DNA from: Candidatus Cloacimonadota bacterium
Lineage (GTDB): Bacteria; Cloacimonadota; Cloacimonadia; Cloacimonadales; TCS61
DNA: 15,366 nt
Direction: 5' to 3'
NCBI GenBank assembly: GCA_030668345.1
Contig: DAOUUD010000020.1
Span: 1 to 15,366 of the forward strand
Below are positions 1 through 8,242 of the stretch, piece by piece. The number at the start of each line of letters is the position of its first letter. The stretch's first letter is position 1. Below the pieces are notes generated by a model that was given only the letters and a program-made list of their open reading frames with translations, was not told the origin of the DNA and did no database searches. The translations under genes and the position numbers were made by a program.

Positions 1-953
1 AGAGAGAAAATCTCTTCCACCAGGGTAGAACCTTCTGCATAATATTCAAGAAAATCGATATCAGATCGTCGCAGAATATCTCTGAAAGCATTAACCCTTT
101 TTTGATACTTCGGTGCTTCTTTGAATTTGCTTAATATTATAGGAACGAACTTATCCCTGAAATCTTCCGCTTCCCAACCTTCAATTTCATTATGGTTCAT
201 TTCGGGGAAAGTATGATGGAAGGCAGGATATTTAGCATTTTCGTTAAATTGGCATTTCCACCTGTATCCCAATGGTGCAAGCTGAGGATTTGAAGTATAA
301 ATAATCGGGATTTTACCTTCGATCTTACCGGCAGCAAATTTGGCAATGTTCATTTCCTCCGGCACAGAATCAGCGATCGCTCCTGCTTTTTTAACCAGGT
401 TTGCTATTACAGATCTAACCTGCTTTGTATGGTCTGGAATGATCTTAAAGGTCTCCAGTATCTTCATGAGAGAGAAAAACAGATACCCAATAGCACTTCG
501 TGGAGGTAAACCCGATGGCAGTTCGAGCCAGCAGTGATCTCCGTCGATCAATTGCTTTACCTTACCTCCGGAAGTAATAACTCCAATAAACTTTGTACTT
601 TGCAAAGCCTGCTGTAAACAGCTAAGTGTTTCTTCTGTATTTCCGGAATAACTCAGAATAACAACCAGGGTATTCTTATCCAGGTAAGGAATATGATAAT
701 CTTTTACCACTTCAAAAGGAATTTTAGTACCAAAAGCCGATCTGGCAATATCACCGGATATTGCTGAACCACCCATACCGCAGATCACAACTTTATTTAT
801 TTTGTTCAGTTGAAGACTTGAAAATCCTTTTGGCGTTTTCAATTGCGGCTCAAAATAAGCTTTCAATATTTGCTCTGGTATCTTGATTATCTTATGATAC
901 ATATCATCGGGATCAAGCTGCTGCATTTTTTTAATATTATCCAATTTATTCAT
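1..953 (-). CDS. Bifunctional phosphoglucose/phosphomannose isomerase, C-terminal end missing
   Basis: Interconverts glucose-6-P or mannose-6-P with fructose-6-P in the cytoplasm. Translating the minus strand from the ATG at 953 gives 317 open codons that run off the left edge. Seen: a SIS-domain start GMGGSAISGD (about 59-68), the sugar-phosphate loop SYSGNTEET (101-109), GLPPRSA (148-154), NENAKYPAF (237-245) and NHNEIEGW (253-260). E238 and H254 are 16 residues apart, the same spacing as the catalytic Glu and His of archaeal-type PGI/PMI enzymes. The last catalytic Lys of the family would lie beyond the window edge. The start overlaps the ptsI stop by 8 bases and no strong ribosome site is visible, so translation is probably coupled to ptsI. 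This is not the classical Pgi family. It supplies fructose-6-P and possibly mannose-type sugar precursors next to the PTS genes; that link is inference. Confidence 0.93.
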   Translation of the reverse strand, partial: MNKLDNIKKMQQLDPDDMYHKIIKIPEQILKAYFEPQLKTPKGFSSLQLNKINKVVICGMGGSAISGDIARSAFGTKIPFEVVKDYHIPYLDKNTLVVILSYSGNTEETLSCLQQALQSTKFIGVITSGGKVKQLIDGDHCWLELPSGLPPRSAIGYLFFSLMKILETFKIIPDHTKQVRSVIANLVKKAGAIADSVPEEMNIAKFAAGKIEGKIPIIYTSNPQLAPLGYRWKCQFNENAKYPAFHHTFPEMNHNEIEGWEAEDFRDKFVPIILSKFKEAPKYQKRVNAFRDILRRSDIDFLEYYAEGSTLVEEIFS

Positions 954-2670
954 AGTTTTTGCTGTCATTAAGTCTCTCATAGATTTCATCGGAGGTTTTT
1001 AATTCCATTAATTCTTCTGCCAGTTCTGCCCAGTTCTGCACGTGGCAATTAATTATCTCATTTTTGGTCATTAAAATTCTACCCGGACTCACACTAAGTT
1101 CATCAACTCCCAAACCTAATAATAACTTCACGTACTGTGTATCCGAAGCCATCTCTCCGCAAACAGCCACCTTGATCCCTTTGGCATGAGCGTTATCCAC
1201 TGTTTGTTTTATGGCTTTAAGTACTGAAGGGTGACATGATTTATAGTAGGAAGCGATCGATTCGTTATCACGATCCACTGCCAAGAGGTATTGCACCAGG
1301 TCATTTGTTCCGATACTAAGAAAATCACACTCTTCCGCCAGGGCATCCGATGTGATAACGGCAGAAGGAACCTCGATCATAGCCCCGATTTCGATATCCT
1401 CGTAGAAGGTTATTTTCTTTTTTTTCAGTTCTTTTTTACATTCTTCGATGATTTTTTTAACCTGTAGAATTTCTTCCACACCCGATATCATCGGGAACAT
1501 TATTTTTACATTACCTTGGGTGTTAGCACGTAAAATGGCACGTATCTGCCTGCGGAAGATTGGAATATTTTCCAGTGATATTCTGATACCCCTGAAACCC
1601 AGATTAGGATTTTCTTCGTGAACAACGTTCAATATACTGGAAAGTTTGTCTCCTCCAACGTCTATAGTGCGGATGATAACCGGCTCGGGAGCTAACGTCT
1701 CAGCTATTTTTTTGTAGATCTTATACTGCTCTTCTTCGGTGGGTAATTTTTCTGTATCCATAAAGAGGAATTCCGTTCTGAAAAGACCGATTCCACGACT
1801 GTTGTTCTTGATAACCTGGTCAATTTCTTCAGGAAGTTCGATATTGCTCATCAGGGTGATCTCTTTATTATCCAATGTAATAGCTTTCACATTAATAAGT
1901 TTCTGCAGTTTTTTTCTTTGTTGTGATTCCTGTAGATATATACTTTTGTATTCAGCTAATACATTGCTCGAAGGAAATATGATGATCTCGCCATTATTAC
2001 CATCGACTATGATCTGTTCACCTTCATTAATATTCTCTAATAAACCGGAGATACCAACCAACATCGGTAAATTCATGGAACGGGCAATAATGCTGCTGTG
2101 TGAATTTTTACTTCCCTTTTCCGTACACAACCCACGAATGTTTTTTTCGAATACTTTGGTAACGAACGAAGGCGTGATATTCTTCATGATGAGAATGGAT
2201 TTATCATCCAGTTTTGCAAGCACATCTTTGCTTTTATTCATAGAATGACTTAGAAGCCTGTAAGCAACATCTTCAAAATCTGTTAACCGCTGAGAATAAT
2301 ATTCGTTTTCCATAGCATCAAATATATTAACTACTTCTGTGAAATATGTACTTACTGCATGTTCCAGGCTGAATAATTTCTGAGTGATCAGTTCTTTGAC
2401 CCGTTTTATAAACGCCGGATCCTGTAATATCATTTTATGAGTGGTCAAAATATCTCTATTTTCTTTGGAAAAGGAATCGTCCTGAATGAATATATTAAGC
2501 TCGTTTATGACATACTCCACATCTTTGTGGAAGCGTTTCAGTTCTTTATTTACAGCTGTCTTGGAGATTTTTTTTGTTTCGATGTGGATATGTTCTTTCT
2601 CTACGATTCTGGCATAGCCAATTGCCACTCCGTCTGAGACAGAAATTCCTTTTATTCTTTTCACGATCAT
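946..2670 (-). CDS. ptsI: Phosphoenolpyruvate-protein phosphotransferase (enzyme I of the PTS)
   Basis: Takes the phosphoryl group from PEP and passes it to HPr; cytoplasmic. The 574 residues match the usual EI length. Domains in order: HPr-binding helical part (about 20-145), phosphohistidine domain with GSKNSHSSIIAR (186-197, His191 phosphorylated), and the PEP-binding barrel with LFRTE (296-300), IIRT (332-335), IEVPSA (432-437), LSIGTNDLVQYLLAVDR (451-467) and the active-site Cys504 in VAVCGEM. The mobile-domain signature normally reads GG or GA at its start; here it is GS, a mild deviation. The start is fixed by a 4-base ATGA overlap with the ptsH stop and a GGAG ribosome site inside the ptsH end. 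The full set of catalytic residues argues for an active enzyme. Confidence 0.97.
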   Translation of the reverse strand: MIVKRIKGISVSDGVAIGYARIVEKEHIHIETKKISKTAVNKELKRFHKDVEYVINELNIFIQDDSFSKENRDILTTHKMILQDPAFIKRVKELITQKLFSLEHAVSTYFTEVVNIFDAMENEYYSQRLTDFEDVAYRLLSHSMNKSKDVLAKLDDKSILIMKNITPSFVTKVFEKNIRGLCTEKGSKNSHSSIIARSMNLPMLVGISGLLENINEGEQIIVDGNNGEIIIFPSSNVLAEYKSIYLQESQQRKKLQKLINVKAITLDNKEITLMSNIELPEEIDQVIKNNSRGIGLFRTEFLFMDTEKLPTEEEQYKIYKKIAETLAPEPVIIRTIDVGGDKLSSILNVVHEENPNLGFRGIRISLENIPIFRRQIRAILRANTQGNVKIMFPMISGVEEILQVKKIIEECKKELKKKKITFYEDIEIGAMIEVPSAVITSDALAEECDFLSIGTNDLVQYLLAVDRDNESIASYYKSCHPSVLKAIKQTVDNAHAKGIKVAVCGEMASDTQYVKLLLGLGVDELSVSPGRILMTKNEIINCHVQNWAELAEELMELKTSDEIYERLNDSKNYE

Positions 2671-2933
2671 TCTTCTCCGAATTTGGATGCGAATAATTCA
2701 GTAATTTCCCGGATCAAATATTCTTCATCGACTCCATCTGCAATCAGCTCCAGTTCCGAGCCATATTCCGCTGCTAAGGTCATCACTCCCATGATACTTT
2801 TTCCATTGATCTCCATATCACCTTTAATGATGCGAAATTCCGACCTGAATTTAGAAGCAATTTTTACGATCATTGTTGCTGGTCTGGCATGCATTCCCAG
2901 TTTATTTTCAATTACAATGGTCTTTCTTATCAT
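2667..2933 (-). CDS. ptsH: Phosphocarrier protein HPr
   Basis: Small PTS relay protein that accepts phosphate from EI on His15 and is modified by HprK on Ser46. The 88 residues are full length. GMHARPA (13-19) places the phosphorylatable His at exactly position 15, and NGKSIMGVM (43-51) places Ser at exactly 46 in the motif recognised by HPr kinase. Both sites being present agrees with hprK directly upstream (20-base gap) and ptsI overlapping downstream. It is therefore a regulated HPr of the HprK-responsive type and not an NPr that has lost Ser46. Whether it feeds sugar import or only regulation cannot be told here, because no EIIA/B/C gene is present in the window. Confidence 0.97.
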   Translation of the reverse strand: MIRKTIVIENKLGMHARPATMIVKIASKFRSEFRIIKGDMEINGKSIMGVMTLAAEYGSELELIADGVDEEYLIREITELFASKFGEE

Positions 2934-2953
2934 CCGTTTCCAAATCTCTCTTC

Positions 2954-3919
2954 TTATTCATTGTCTTCAATTACCGTTTTTCTTAATTTAGCTTTATCCT
3001 GCAAATCTTTCTGCAATTTATTAGTGTATTCTTTAGCTGCATCATAACCATAAATTTTCAAGATGTGATTTCTGGCAACAACTTCTATTACTACTGCCAC
3101 GTTTTTTCCAGGAGTAACAGGAAGATAAATGATCGGAATTTTAACTCCCAGAATATCTACGAAATTATCTGTAAGGCCGATTCGTTCGTAATCCATGTTA
3201 TCTTTCCAGGGCATTAATTCAATCTGTACATCGATACGTTTTTGCTTTCTTACTGCCTGAATTCCGTACATTCTCTGCACATCGATAAGCCCCACTCCGC
3301 GCACTTCCATGAAATGCCCATAATTATTGGTAGAAGTACCGATAAGATAATCATCTTTGGCAATGATCTTCACTACATCATCTGTTATCAGACGCCTGCC
3401 GCGTTCCACCAGATCCAATGCACATTCGCTTTTCCCGATCCCGCTTTTTCCTGTAAGAATAATTCCAACACCATAAACATCAACAAACGTGCCGTGAATA
3501 GTTTTGGAAGGAGCAAAGACATCACCCAGATATCTTCGTAGAGCATGGTAGAGTTTATCGGTGGTCAAGCGTGAGCTCAGTATGGGGATATTCATCTCGT
3601 TTGCCAGGTACTCCACCTGTGATGGAATAGAAAGTCCTTTTGTAATGATCATACATGGTATATCATATACAAATACTTCTTTGATGCTGTTGTAGAGGTC
3701 TTCATCTTTAAGGGACTGCAGGAAACTGATCTCAGTTTCACCCAGTATCTGGATGCGTTTATAGGCAAACCTTTCAAAGTAACCGGAAAAGGCTAATCCC
3801 GGACGATGCAGAAATTCGTTGGTAATATCCTTTTCCATAGTCTGGGGATGAGTAATGAGAGATAGACTAAATTCTTTTTTCTTTGTATTAAAGAAATCTT
3901 TTACACTGATTTTTTTCAT
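2954..3919 (-). CDS. hprK: HPr kinase/phosphorylase
   Basis: Bifunctional enzyme that phosphorylates HPr on Ser46 with ATP or PPi and removes it by phosphorolysis, so it reports energy state to the PTS. The 321 residues are normal. The N-terminal domain (about 1-130) precedes the kinase core: catalytic-region His142 in HGTF, Walker A GKSGIGKS (157-164), RLITDD (176-181), the family signature MEVRGVGLIDVQ (204-215) and the C-terminal PVTPGKNVAVVIEVVARNH (267-285). The start at 3919 has a modest AAGGG-type site upstream. It sits between hpf and ptsH, so kinase and substrate are probably made from one message. A perfect 10-bp inverted repeat lies just upstream in the leader (3941-3971). Confidence 0.97.
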   Translation of the reverse strand: MKKISVKDFFNTKKKEFSLSLITHPQTMEKDITNEFLHRPGLAFSGYFERFAYKRIQILGETEISFLQSLKDEDLYNSIKEVFVYDIPCMIITKGLSIPSQVEYLANEMNIPILSSRLTTDKLYHALRRYLGDVFAPSKTIHGTFVDVYGVGIILTGKSGIGKSECALDLVERGRRLITDDVVKIIAKDDYLIGTSTNNYGHFMEVRGVGLIDVQRMYGIQAVRKQKRIDVQIELMPWKDNMDYERIGLTDNFVDILGVKIPIIYLPVTPGKNVAVVIEVVARNHILKIYGYDAAKEYTNKLQKDLQDKAKLRKTVIEDNE

Positions 3920-3940
3920 TTTTCAACCCTTAAGAAATAG

Positions 3941-3971
3941 TCCCGTTCCTACTTTATCGGCAGGAACGGGA
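3941..3971. repeat. Perfect 10-bp inverted repeat between hpf and hprK
   Basis: Left arm TCCCGTTCCT at 3941-3950 and right arm AGGAACGGGA at 3962-3971 pair perfectly around an 11-base loop. It fills most of the 60-base gap between the hpf stop and the hprK start. Read on the minus strand it is not followed by a run of T, so a simple intrinsic terminator is not supported. An mRNA-stabilising or attenuating hairpin, or a dispersed REP-type element, are the alternatives. Confidence 0.75.
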
Positions 3972-3979
3972 AATACAGA

Positions 3980-4507
3980 TTATGGTTCGATCAGCTTATA
4001 ATGTAGCTCATCTTTCTTTACAATGACATTAACACGATCGGTTTCTTCATTCCTGAAAATAAAATATGGATCATTTATTTCATCGAATCTATCCAGAGCT
4101 TCGTTCACAGACATACCCTCAGCTAAGATCCGCTTAATTTTTATTGTTCTTCTTTTATCATCACGCTCAATTAGGTTGGCAAAGAAAAATTGGGAATTTT
4201 CCTTAATACCTCTTTTATGATGATAGTCAGACCATTTTTCCTTCATCTTTTTTATCTGTTGCTCCATTTTATCAACAGCATTATCAATTGAGATGTACAT
4301 ATCTTTTTCAATCGCTTCACTTTTGAGATTATGTTTTGGAGCATGAATAACAAGTTCTACATTATTCCGGTTATTTTCCAATGATAGGATAAAGTGAGCA
4401 GTAATGATATTTTCAAAATACTTTTCCAACTTCTCACAGGATTCATTAATATGATCCCTGATTGCATGTGTCAGATGGAAATGGCGAGCCGTAATTGTAA
4501 TTTGCAT
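3980..4507 (-). CDS. hpf: Long-form ribosome hibernation promoting factor
   Basis: Binds the small ribosomal subunit in slow growth; the long form also pairs ribosomes into 100S dimers through its C-terminal domain. From the ATG at 4507 the protein is 175 residues: the S30AE domain (about 1-98, beginning MQITITARHF) and the short dimerisation domain (about 119-175, ending in the typical YKLIEP). I chose 4507 because AAAGGGG stands 6 bases before it and the family begins there. An upstream ATG at 4582 would add 25 unrelated residues and lies deep inside lipA. Even so, the chosen start lies inside the lipA reading frame, with a 62-base overlap. In gamma-proteobacteria a short hpf also follows rpoN; here it is the long version. 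Confidence 0.93.
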   Translation of the reverse strand: MQITITARHFHLTHAIRDHINESCEKLEKYFENIITAHFILSLENNRNNVELVIHAPKHNLKSEAIEKDMYISIDNAVDKMEQQIKKMKEKWSDYHHKRGIKENSQFFFANLIERDDKRRTIKIKRILAEGMSVNEALDRFDEINDPYFIFRNEETDRVNVIVKKDELHYKLIEP

Positions 4508-5387
4508 AATTAACCCCTTTCTTAAATAATTTCCTGGCTTTCTCTGCATGATATGAACTACGAACAAGCGGTGCGGATTCAACTATTTTGAATCCAATAT
4601 CATAACCTTGTTTTCTGTAATACGAAAAAACGTCAGGGTGAACGTATTCTCGAACCTGATAATGGTTACGTGAAGGTGCTATATATTGTCCAATGGTTAC
4701 AACATCTACTTCTACTTCTCTTAGTTTCTTCATGAGAGCAAGCACTTCTTCCTGTGTTTCTCCCAAGCCTACCATAAAACCGCTTTTTGTGATGATTTCC
4801 GGTTTTGAACAGCAGGCTATGTGGAGGACATCAAGCGACCGTTGAAAATCTGCCATAGGTCTTACCAGCGGGTAAAGCCTGGGCACGGTCTCGATATTAT
4901 GATTAAATACATCCGGAGCGGCTTTTACTACTTTTTTAACCTGCTCCAGATCACCATTAAAATCTGATGTTAACACCTCAATAGAAACATCCTTATTGCA
5001 GATATTCCTGATCTGTTTTATTACTTCAATAAACTGGGAAGCACCGCCATCAGGAAGATCATCGCGAGTAACGGTGGTTATTACAATGTGTTTCAAACCG
5101 AGTTCTCTGGAAAGTTTTGCAATGGATATAGGTTCCTGGTGATTAACAGGTTGAAGGTCTTTTTTAGCCTTATCTACAGCACAGAAAGTACAATTCCTGG
5201 TGCAGGCAGAACCCAATATCATGAAGGTTGCAGTACCTCTTTCAAAACATTCCCCCTGATTGGGGCATCTGGCACTTTCACATACCGTGTGAAGGTGATA
5301 CTTACGAAGCTGTTTTTTTACTTCAAGCGTCTTACCGGCTCCCAGTTTGCTGGACTTGAGCCAGACAGGTTTTCTTATGATTTTCAT
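4446..5387 (-). CDS. lipA: Lipoyl synthase (radical SAM)
   Basis: Inserts two sulfurs into octanoyl groups on carrier domains to make lipoyl cofactor. Seen: the auxiliary cluster motif with Cys36, Cys41 and Cys47 (CESARCPNQGEC), the radical SAM motif with Cys62, Cys66 and Cys69 (CTRNCTFC), and the C-terminal RSSYHAE (276-282) carrying the Ser cluster ligand. All key residues are intact. The protein is 313 residues; many LipA proteins end soon after RSSYHA, whereas this one carries about 30 more residues, which are encoded by the hpf ribosome site and start region. That tail may reflect a lost stop codon. It follows lpdA after 9 bases with no clear ribosome site, so translation coupling is likely. 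No lipB, lplA or E2 gene is in the window. Confidence 0.97.
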   Translation of the reverse strand: MKIIRKPVWLKSSKLGAGKTLEVKKQLRKYHLHTVCESARCPNQGECFERGTATFMILGSACTRNCTFCAVDKAKKDLQPVNHQEPISIAKLSRELGLKHIVITTVTRDDLPDGGASQFIEVIKQIRNICNKDVSIEVLTSDFNGDLEQVKKVVKAAPDVFNHNIETVPRLYPLVRPMADFQRSLDVLHIACCSKPEIITKSGFMVGLGETQEEVLALMKKLREVEVDVVTIGQYIAPSRNHYQVREYVHPDVFSYYRKQGYDIGFKIVESAPLVRSSYHAEKARKLFKKGVNYANYNYGSPFPSDTCNQGSY

Positions 5388-5396
5388 ATCATTTTT

Positions 5397-6788
5397 CTAA
5401 ATCTTATGCACAGCAAGTTTTTCCAGGTCTTCCACCGCTTCCATTATTGTCTCGGAAAGCGTTGGATGAGCAAAAGTTATCTTTTTCACATCAGCGATTG
5501 TGGCTTTGGAACCTATCAGAATTCCTCCCTGAGCGATAAGCTCGGTAGCTTGCGGACCAATGATATGCATTCCCAATAGTGTATGTGTTTGGGAATCTGC
5601 AATAACTTTAACAAATCCAAAGGTATTGCCCAGACCAAGTGCCTTACCATTGGCCGTGAAAGGAAATTTTCCAATGAGAATATCTCTGTATTGTTCCTGT
5701 GCCTGCTGTTGAGTTAGCCCCACAGAACCGATTTCGGGATGAGTGAACGTGCAGGCAGGAATGCTGTTATAATCCAGATTCATAATTTCAATTTTCTCTG
5801 GATTCAACTCGTTTTTAATAATATCGGCTACGATGAGTCCCTGCTTGCTGGCTGTATGAGCCAGCATTAATTTACCGGTTACATCGCCAATGGAAAATAC
5901 TTTTAAAAGATTGGTGTGGAAATCATCTGAAATCTGAATAAACCCATTTTCCATTTTTAGTTCACAATTTTCAAATTCAATATCACAAACGGGTGCTCTG
6001 CCCACGCTAACCAAAACCTTATCCGTAGCAATTTCTTTGCCACTGGAAAGCTTCAGAACAAGTTCTCCATCTCTTCTTTCATAAGTTTCCACTGTTGTTT
6101 TAAGATGCAGTTTTATCCCATCTTTTTTCAAAGACATAGCCAGTCTTTTAGAAATTTCTGCATCTTCCAGATAAACAAGATCAGGCAGGAATTCCACAAT
6201 TTCCACCTGTACTCCAAACTGATTGTAGATGGATGCAAATTCACAGCCTATTACTCCACCACCGATCACTACAAGCCGTTTGGGTAATTCCTGGATTTTA
6301 AGAATATCTCGCGAAGAAAGAATATTCTCTCCATTAAATTTCAGGGAGGGAAGCTCTTTAGGTTTTGAGCCTGTGGCAAGAATCACATATTCCGCTTCAT
6401 ATTCATTATCGGAGGTTACTAATTTGTAGTGATCATCCAACTTCACGATCCTGATAATTTCTTCTTTAATGTTCGGGATGTTTCTCTTTTTGAACATAAA
6501 TTCGATGCCTGAAACGAGCTGCTCTACGATCTTATTCTTTCGTTCCCATACTTTGGGATAATTAACCAGAGGTTCATTTACTTGAAGACCAAATTGGTCT
6601 GCTTTCTTTATTTCTCCAAAAAGTTCAGCAACCTTTACCAATGATTTAGTGGGAATGCAACCATGATTTAAACAAACTCCCCCCAGACGTTCTTTCTCAA
6701 AAACCGTAACATCTATTCCATATTGCTGAAGGCGGATAGCTGTAACATAACCGCCCGGTCCTCCTCCGATAACCGCAACTTTTATCAC
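5397..6788 (-). CDS. lpdA: Dihydrolipoamide dehydrogenase (E3)
   Basis: Flavoprotein that reoxidises dihydrolipoyl groups with NAD+ in 2-oxoacid dehydrogenases or the glycine cleavage system. The 463 residues are usual. Seen: FAD-binding GGGPGGY (8-14), redox disulfide Cys39/Cys44 in GGVCLNHGCIPTKS, NAD-binding VVIGGGVIGCEFA (173-185), the second FAD motif SIGDVTG (299-305), and the catalytic pair His441/Glu446 in AHPTLSE. The start is GTG at 6788, forming a 4-base GTGA overlap with the rpoN stop, with AGGAG six bases before it. The lipA neighbour supports a lipoyl role over other pyridine-disulfide reductases. Which complex it serves is not shown, since no E1, E2 or gcv gene is present. Confidence 0.96.
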   Translation of the reverse strand: MIKVAVIGGGPGGYVTAIRLQQYGIDVTVFEKERLGGVCLNHGCIPTKSLVKVAELFGEIKKADQFGLQVNEPLVNYPKVWERKNKIVEQLVSGIEFMFKKRNIPNIKEEIIRIVKLDDHYKLVTSDNEYEAEYVILATGSKPKELPSLKFNGENILSSRDILKIQELPKRLVVIGGGVIGCEFASIYNQFGVQVEIVEFLPDLVYLEDAEISKRLAMSLKKDGIKLHLKTTVETYERRDGELVLKLSSGKEIATDKVLVSVGRAPVCDIEFENCELKMENGFIQISDDFHTNLLKVFSIGDVTGKLMLAHTASKQGLIVADIIKNELNPEKIEIMNLDYNSIPACTFTHPEIGSVGLTQQQAQEQYRDILIGKFPFTANGKALGLGNTFGFVKVIADSQTHTLLGMHIIGPQATELIAQGGILIGSKATIADVKKITFAHPTLSETIMEAVEDLEKLAVHKI

Positions 6789-8242
6789 TCTTTTCTCCTG
6801 AGATGACTGTTTAATATACCTTTAAATTTTCTGTATTTTGCCACCACACGACGGGAAACATTTATACCTTCTTTTTTCAATTCATCTGCAATATCCTGGT
6901 CGCTTAACGGCTTTAGTTTATTCTCACTATCTATCATTCTCTTGATCTTGGTTTCCACATTGTGCCTGGATACAGAATTATAATCATTATCCTTACCAGC
7001 TTTACTGGTAAAAAAATCTTTCAGGCACATAATACCGAAAGGAGTATCGGCGTACTTCTGACGTACAACTCGTGAGATCGTTGATTCATTAACCTGTAGT
7101 TCTTCTGCAATTACAGAATATGTAAGTGGTTTAAGCACTCCATTGTTTTCATAAAAGAATTCCATTTGATTATTGATGATAGATTTAGTCACGCGTTCCA
7201 GGGTTCTGCTCCTCAGGTAAACGGATTTAATAAGGAATTTAGCCGAGTTTATTTTACCCCGTACATAATCCACTGCTTCTTTATCCTTTTTTACTTGTTT
7301 CAGGATTTCTTTATAGCGCCTGCTCATGCGGATCTTCGGGAAATAAAAATCATTGATAATGATCTCATAATCGTTTCCAATTCGCTTGATGATAACATCC
7401 GGCACTACATAATTATCCTGATTGCTTAAAAGGCGCAAACCCGGTTTTGGATCCAATTGTGAGATCTGTTGTCTCCAATGCAGGATGGTGTTTACAGTAA
7501 CTCCATACCTGGAAGCGATCTTTTTGTATCTTTTATGGATGAGGTCTTCAAAATTTTCTTTTATTAATTGGATCAAATGCTCGTTATGTTCCTCTTTCTC
7601 TATCTGGCTAAGAAGGCATTCCTGAATATTTCGGGCTGTTATACCGCATGGTTCCAAATGTAATATCTGCTGGTGGATCACTTCCGCTCTTTCCGGGTCA
7701 ATGCCATATTCTTCTGCAAGTTTTTCTATATTAAATTCCTTTGGAAGAAAACCATGATCATCCACACTCTCGATCAATTCATAGGCAAATTCATATTCCG
7801 CTTTACTCAGATCAAGTGTTTCCAATTGATCAAAAAAGAGCTGTTTTTTATTCTCTTTCGTTTGCAATAATTGGTCCAAATTAATAGCTTCTGTCTGCTG
7901 CCCACGATAAGAGCTTTCCGAGGATAATTCATTAAAAGCATCCAGCATCTCGCTTAATTCCTTAGTCTCTTCCAGAGTGCGCTTCAGTTCTTCGTCTTCT
8001 TGTTCTTTCTCAATATCATCTTCTATTTGTTCCGTAATCTTTTCGTTTTCAGCTGGTTCAGCATCTTCTTCGTCGCGTAATTCCTGAAGTTCCAGCATCG
8101 GGTTTGTTATCATTTCCTGTTTGAGATGCGTTTCCAATTGCATTAGCGGCATAGCCAGCATTTCCAGAGATTGCAGCATCTTGGGTTTGAGCAGAAGATT
8201 CTGCGTTTGTCTTTGAGCAAGAGTTTGTCTTATATTAGTCAT
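6785..8242 (-). CDS. rpoN: RNA polymerase sigma-54 factor
   Basis: Directs RNA polymerase to -24/-12 promoters that need ATP-driven enhancer-binding activators. Seen, numbering from the GTG alternative: Gln/Leu-rich activator region I (about 5-52), a strongly acidic region II (about 54-100), the core-binding domain with LEPCGITARNIQECLL (197-212), a helix-turn-helix (about 374-397, TYSVIAEELQVNESTISRVV) and the RpoN box VSRRVVAKYR (463-472; textbook form ARRTVAKYR). Starts are ATG at 8242 (1-base overlap with the lptB stop, chosen) or GTG at 8245 (4-base overlap); the product is 485 or 486 residues. The order lptB-rpoN is shared with proteobacteria. No enhancer-binding protein gene is in the window and I found no convincing -24/-12 site. 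Confidence 0.97.
   Translation of the reverse strand: MTNIRQTLAQRQTQNLLLKPKMLQSLEMLAMPLMQLETHLKQEMITNPMLELQELRDEEDAEPAENEKITEQIEDDIEKEQEDEELKRTLEETKELSEMLDAFNELSSESSYRGQQTEAINLDQLLQTKENKKQLFFDQLETLDLSKAEYEFAYELIESVDDHGFLPKEFNIEKLAEEYGIDPERAEVIHQQILHLEPCGITARNIQECLLSQIEKEEHNEHLIQLIKENFEDLIHKRYKKIASRYGVTVNTILHWRQQISQLDPKPGLRLLSNQDNYVVPDVIIKRIGNDYEIIINDFYFPKIRMSRRYKEILKQVKKDKEAVDYVRGKINSAKFLIKSVYLRSRTLERVTKSIINNQMEFFYENNGVLKPLTYSVIAEELQVNESTISRVVRQKYADTPFGIMCLKDFFTSKAGKDNDYNSVSRHNVETKIKRMIDSENKLKPLSDQDIADELKKEGINVSRRVVAKYRKFKGILNSHLRRKE

Noticed and set aside
340..537. Plus-strand open frame of 65 codons
   Set aside because: It lies opposite the isomerase gene, whose minus-strand translation shows clear family motifs; the plus-strand product has no recognisable feature.
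1739..2248. Plus-strand open frame of 169 codons opposite ptsI
   Set aside because: ptsI is intact and fully motif-supported on the minus strand; this is an antisense shadow.
3941..3971. Intrinsic terminator after hpf
   Set aside because: The hairpin is strong, but neither strand has a following T tract, and hprK must be transcribed from somewhere upstream.
4508..4582. Upstream start for hpf adding 25 residues
   Set aside because: The added residues do not belong to the family, and a strong AAAGGGG site stands directly before the ATG at 4507.
5088..5579. Plus-strand open frame of 163 codons across lipA/lpdA
   Set aside because: It crosses the junction of two well-supported minus-strand genes and shows no domain.
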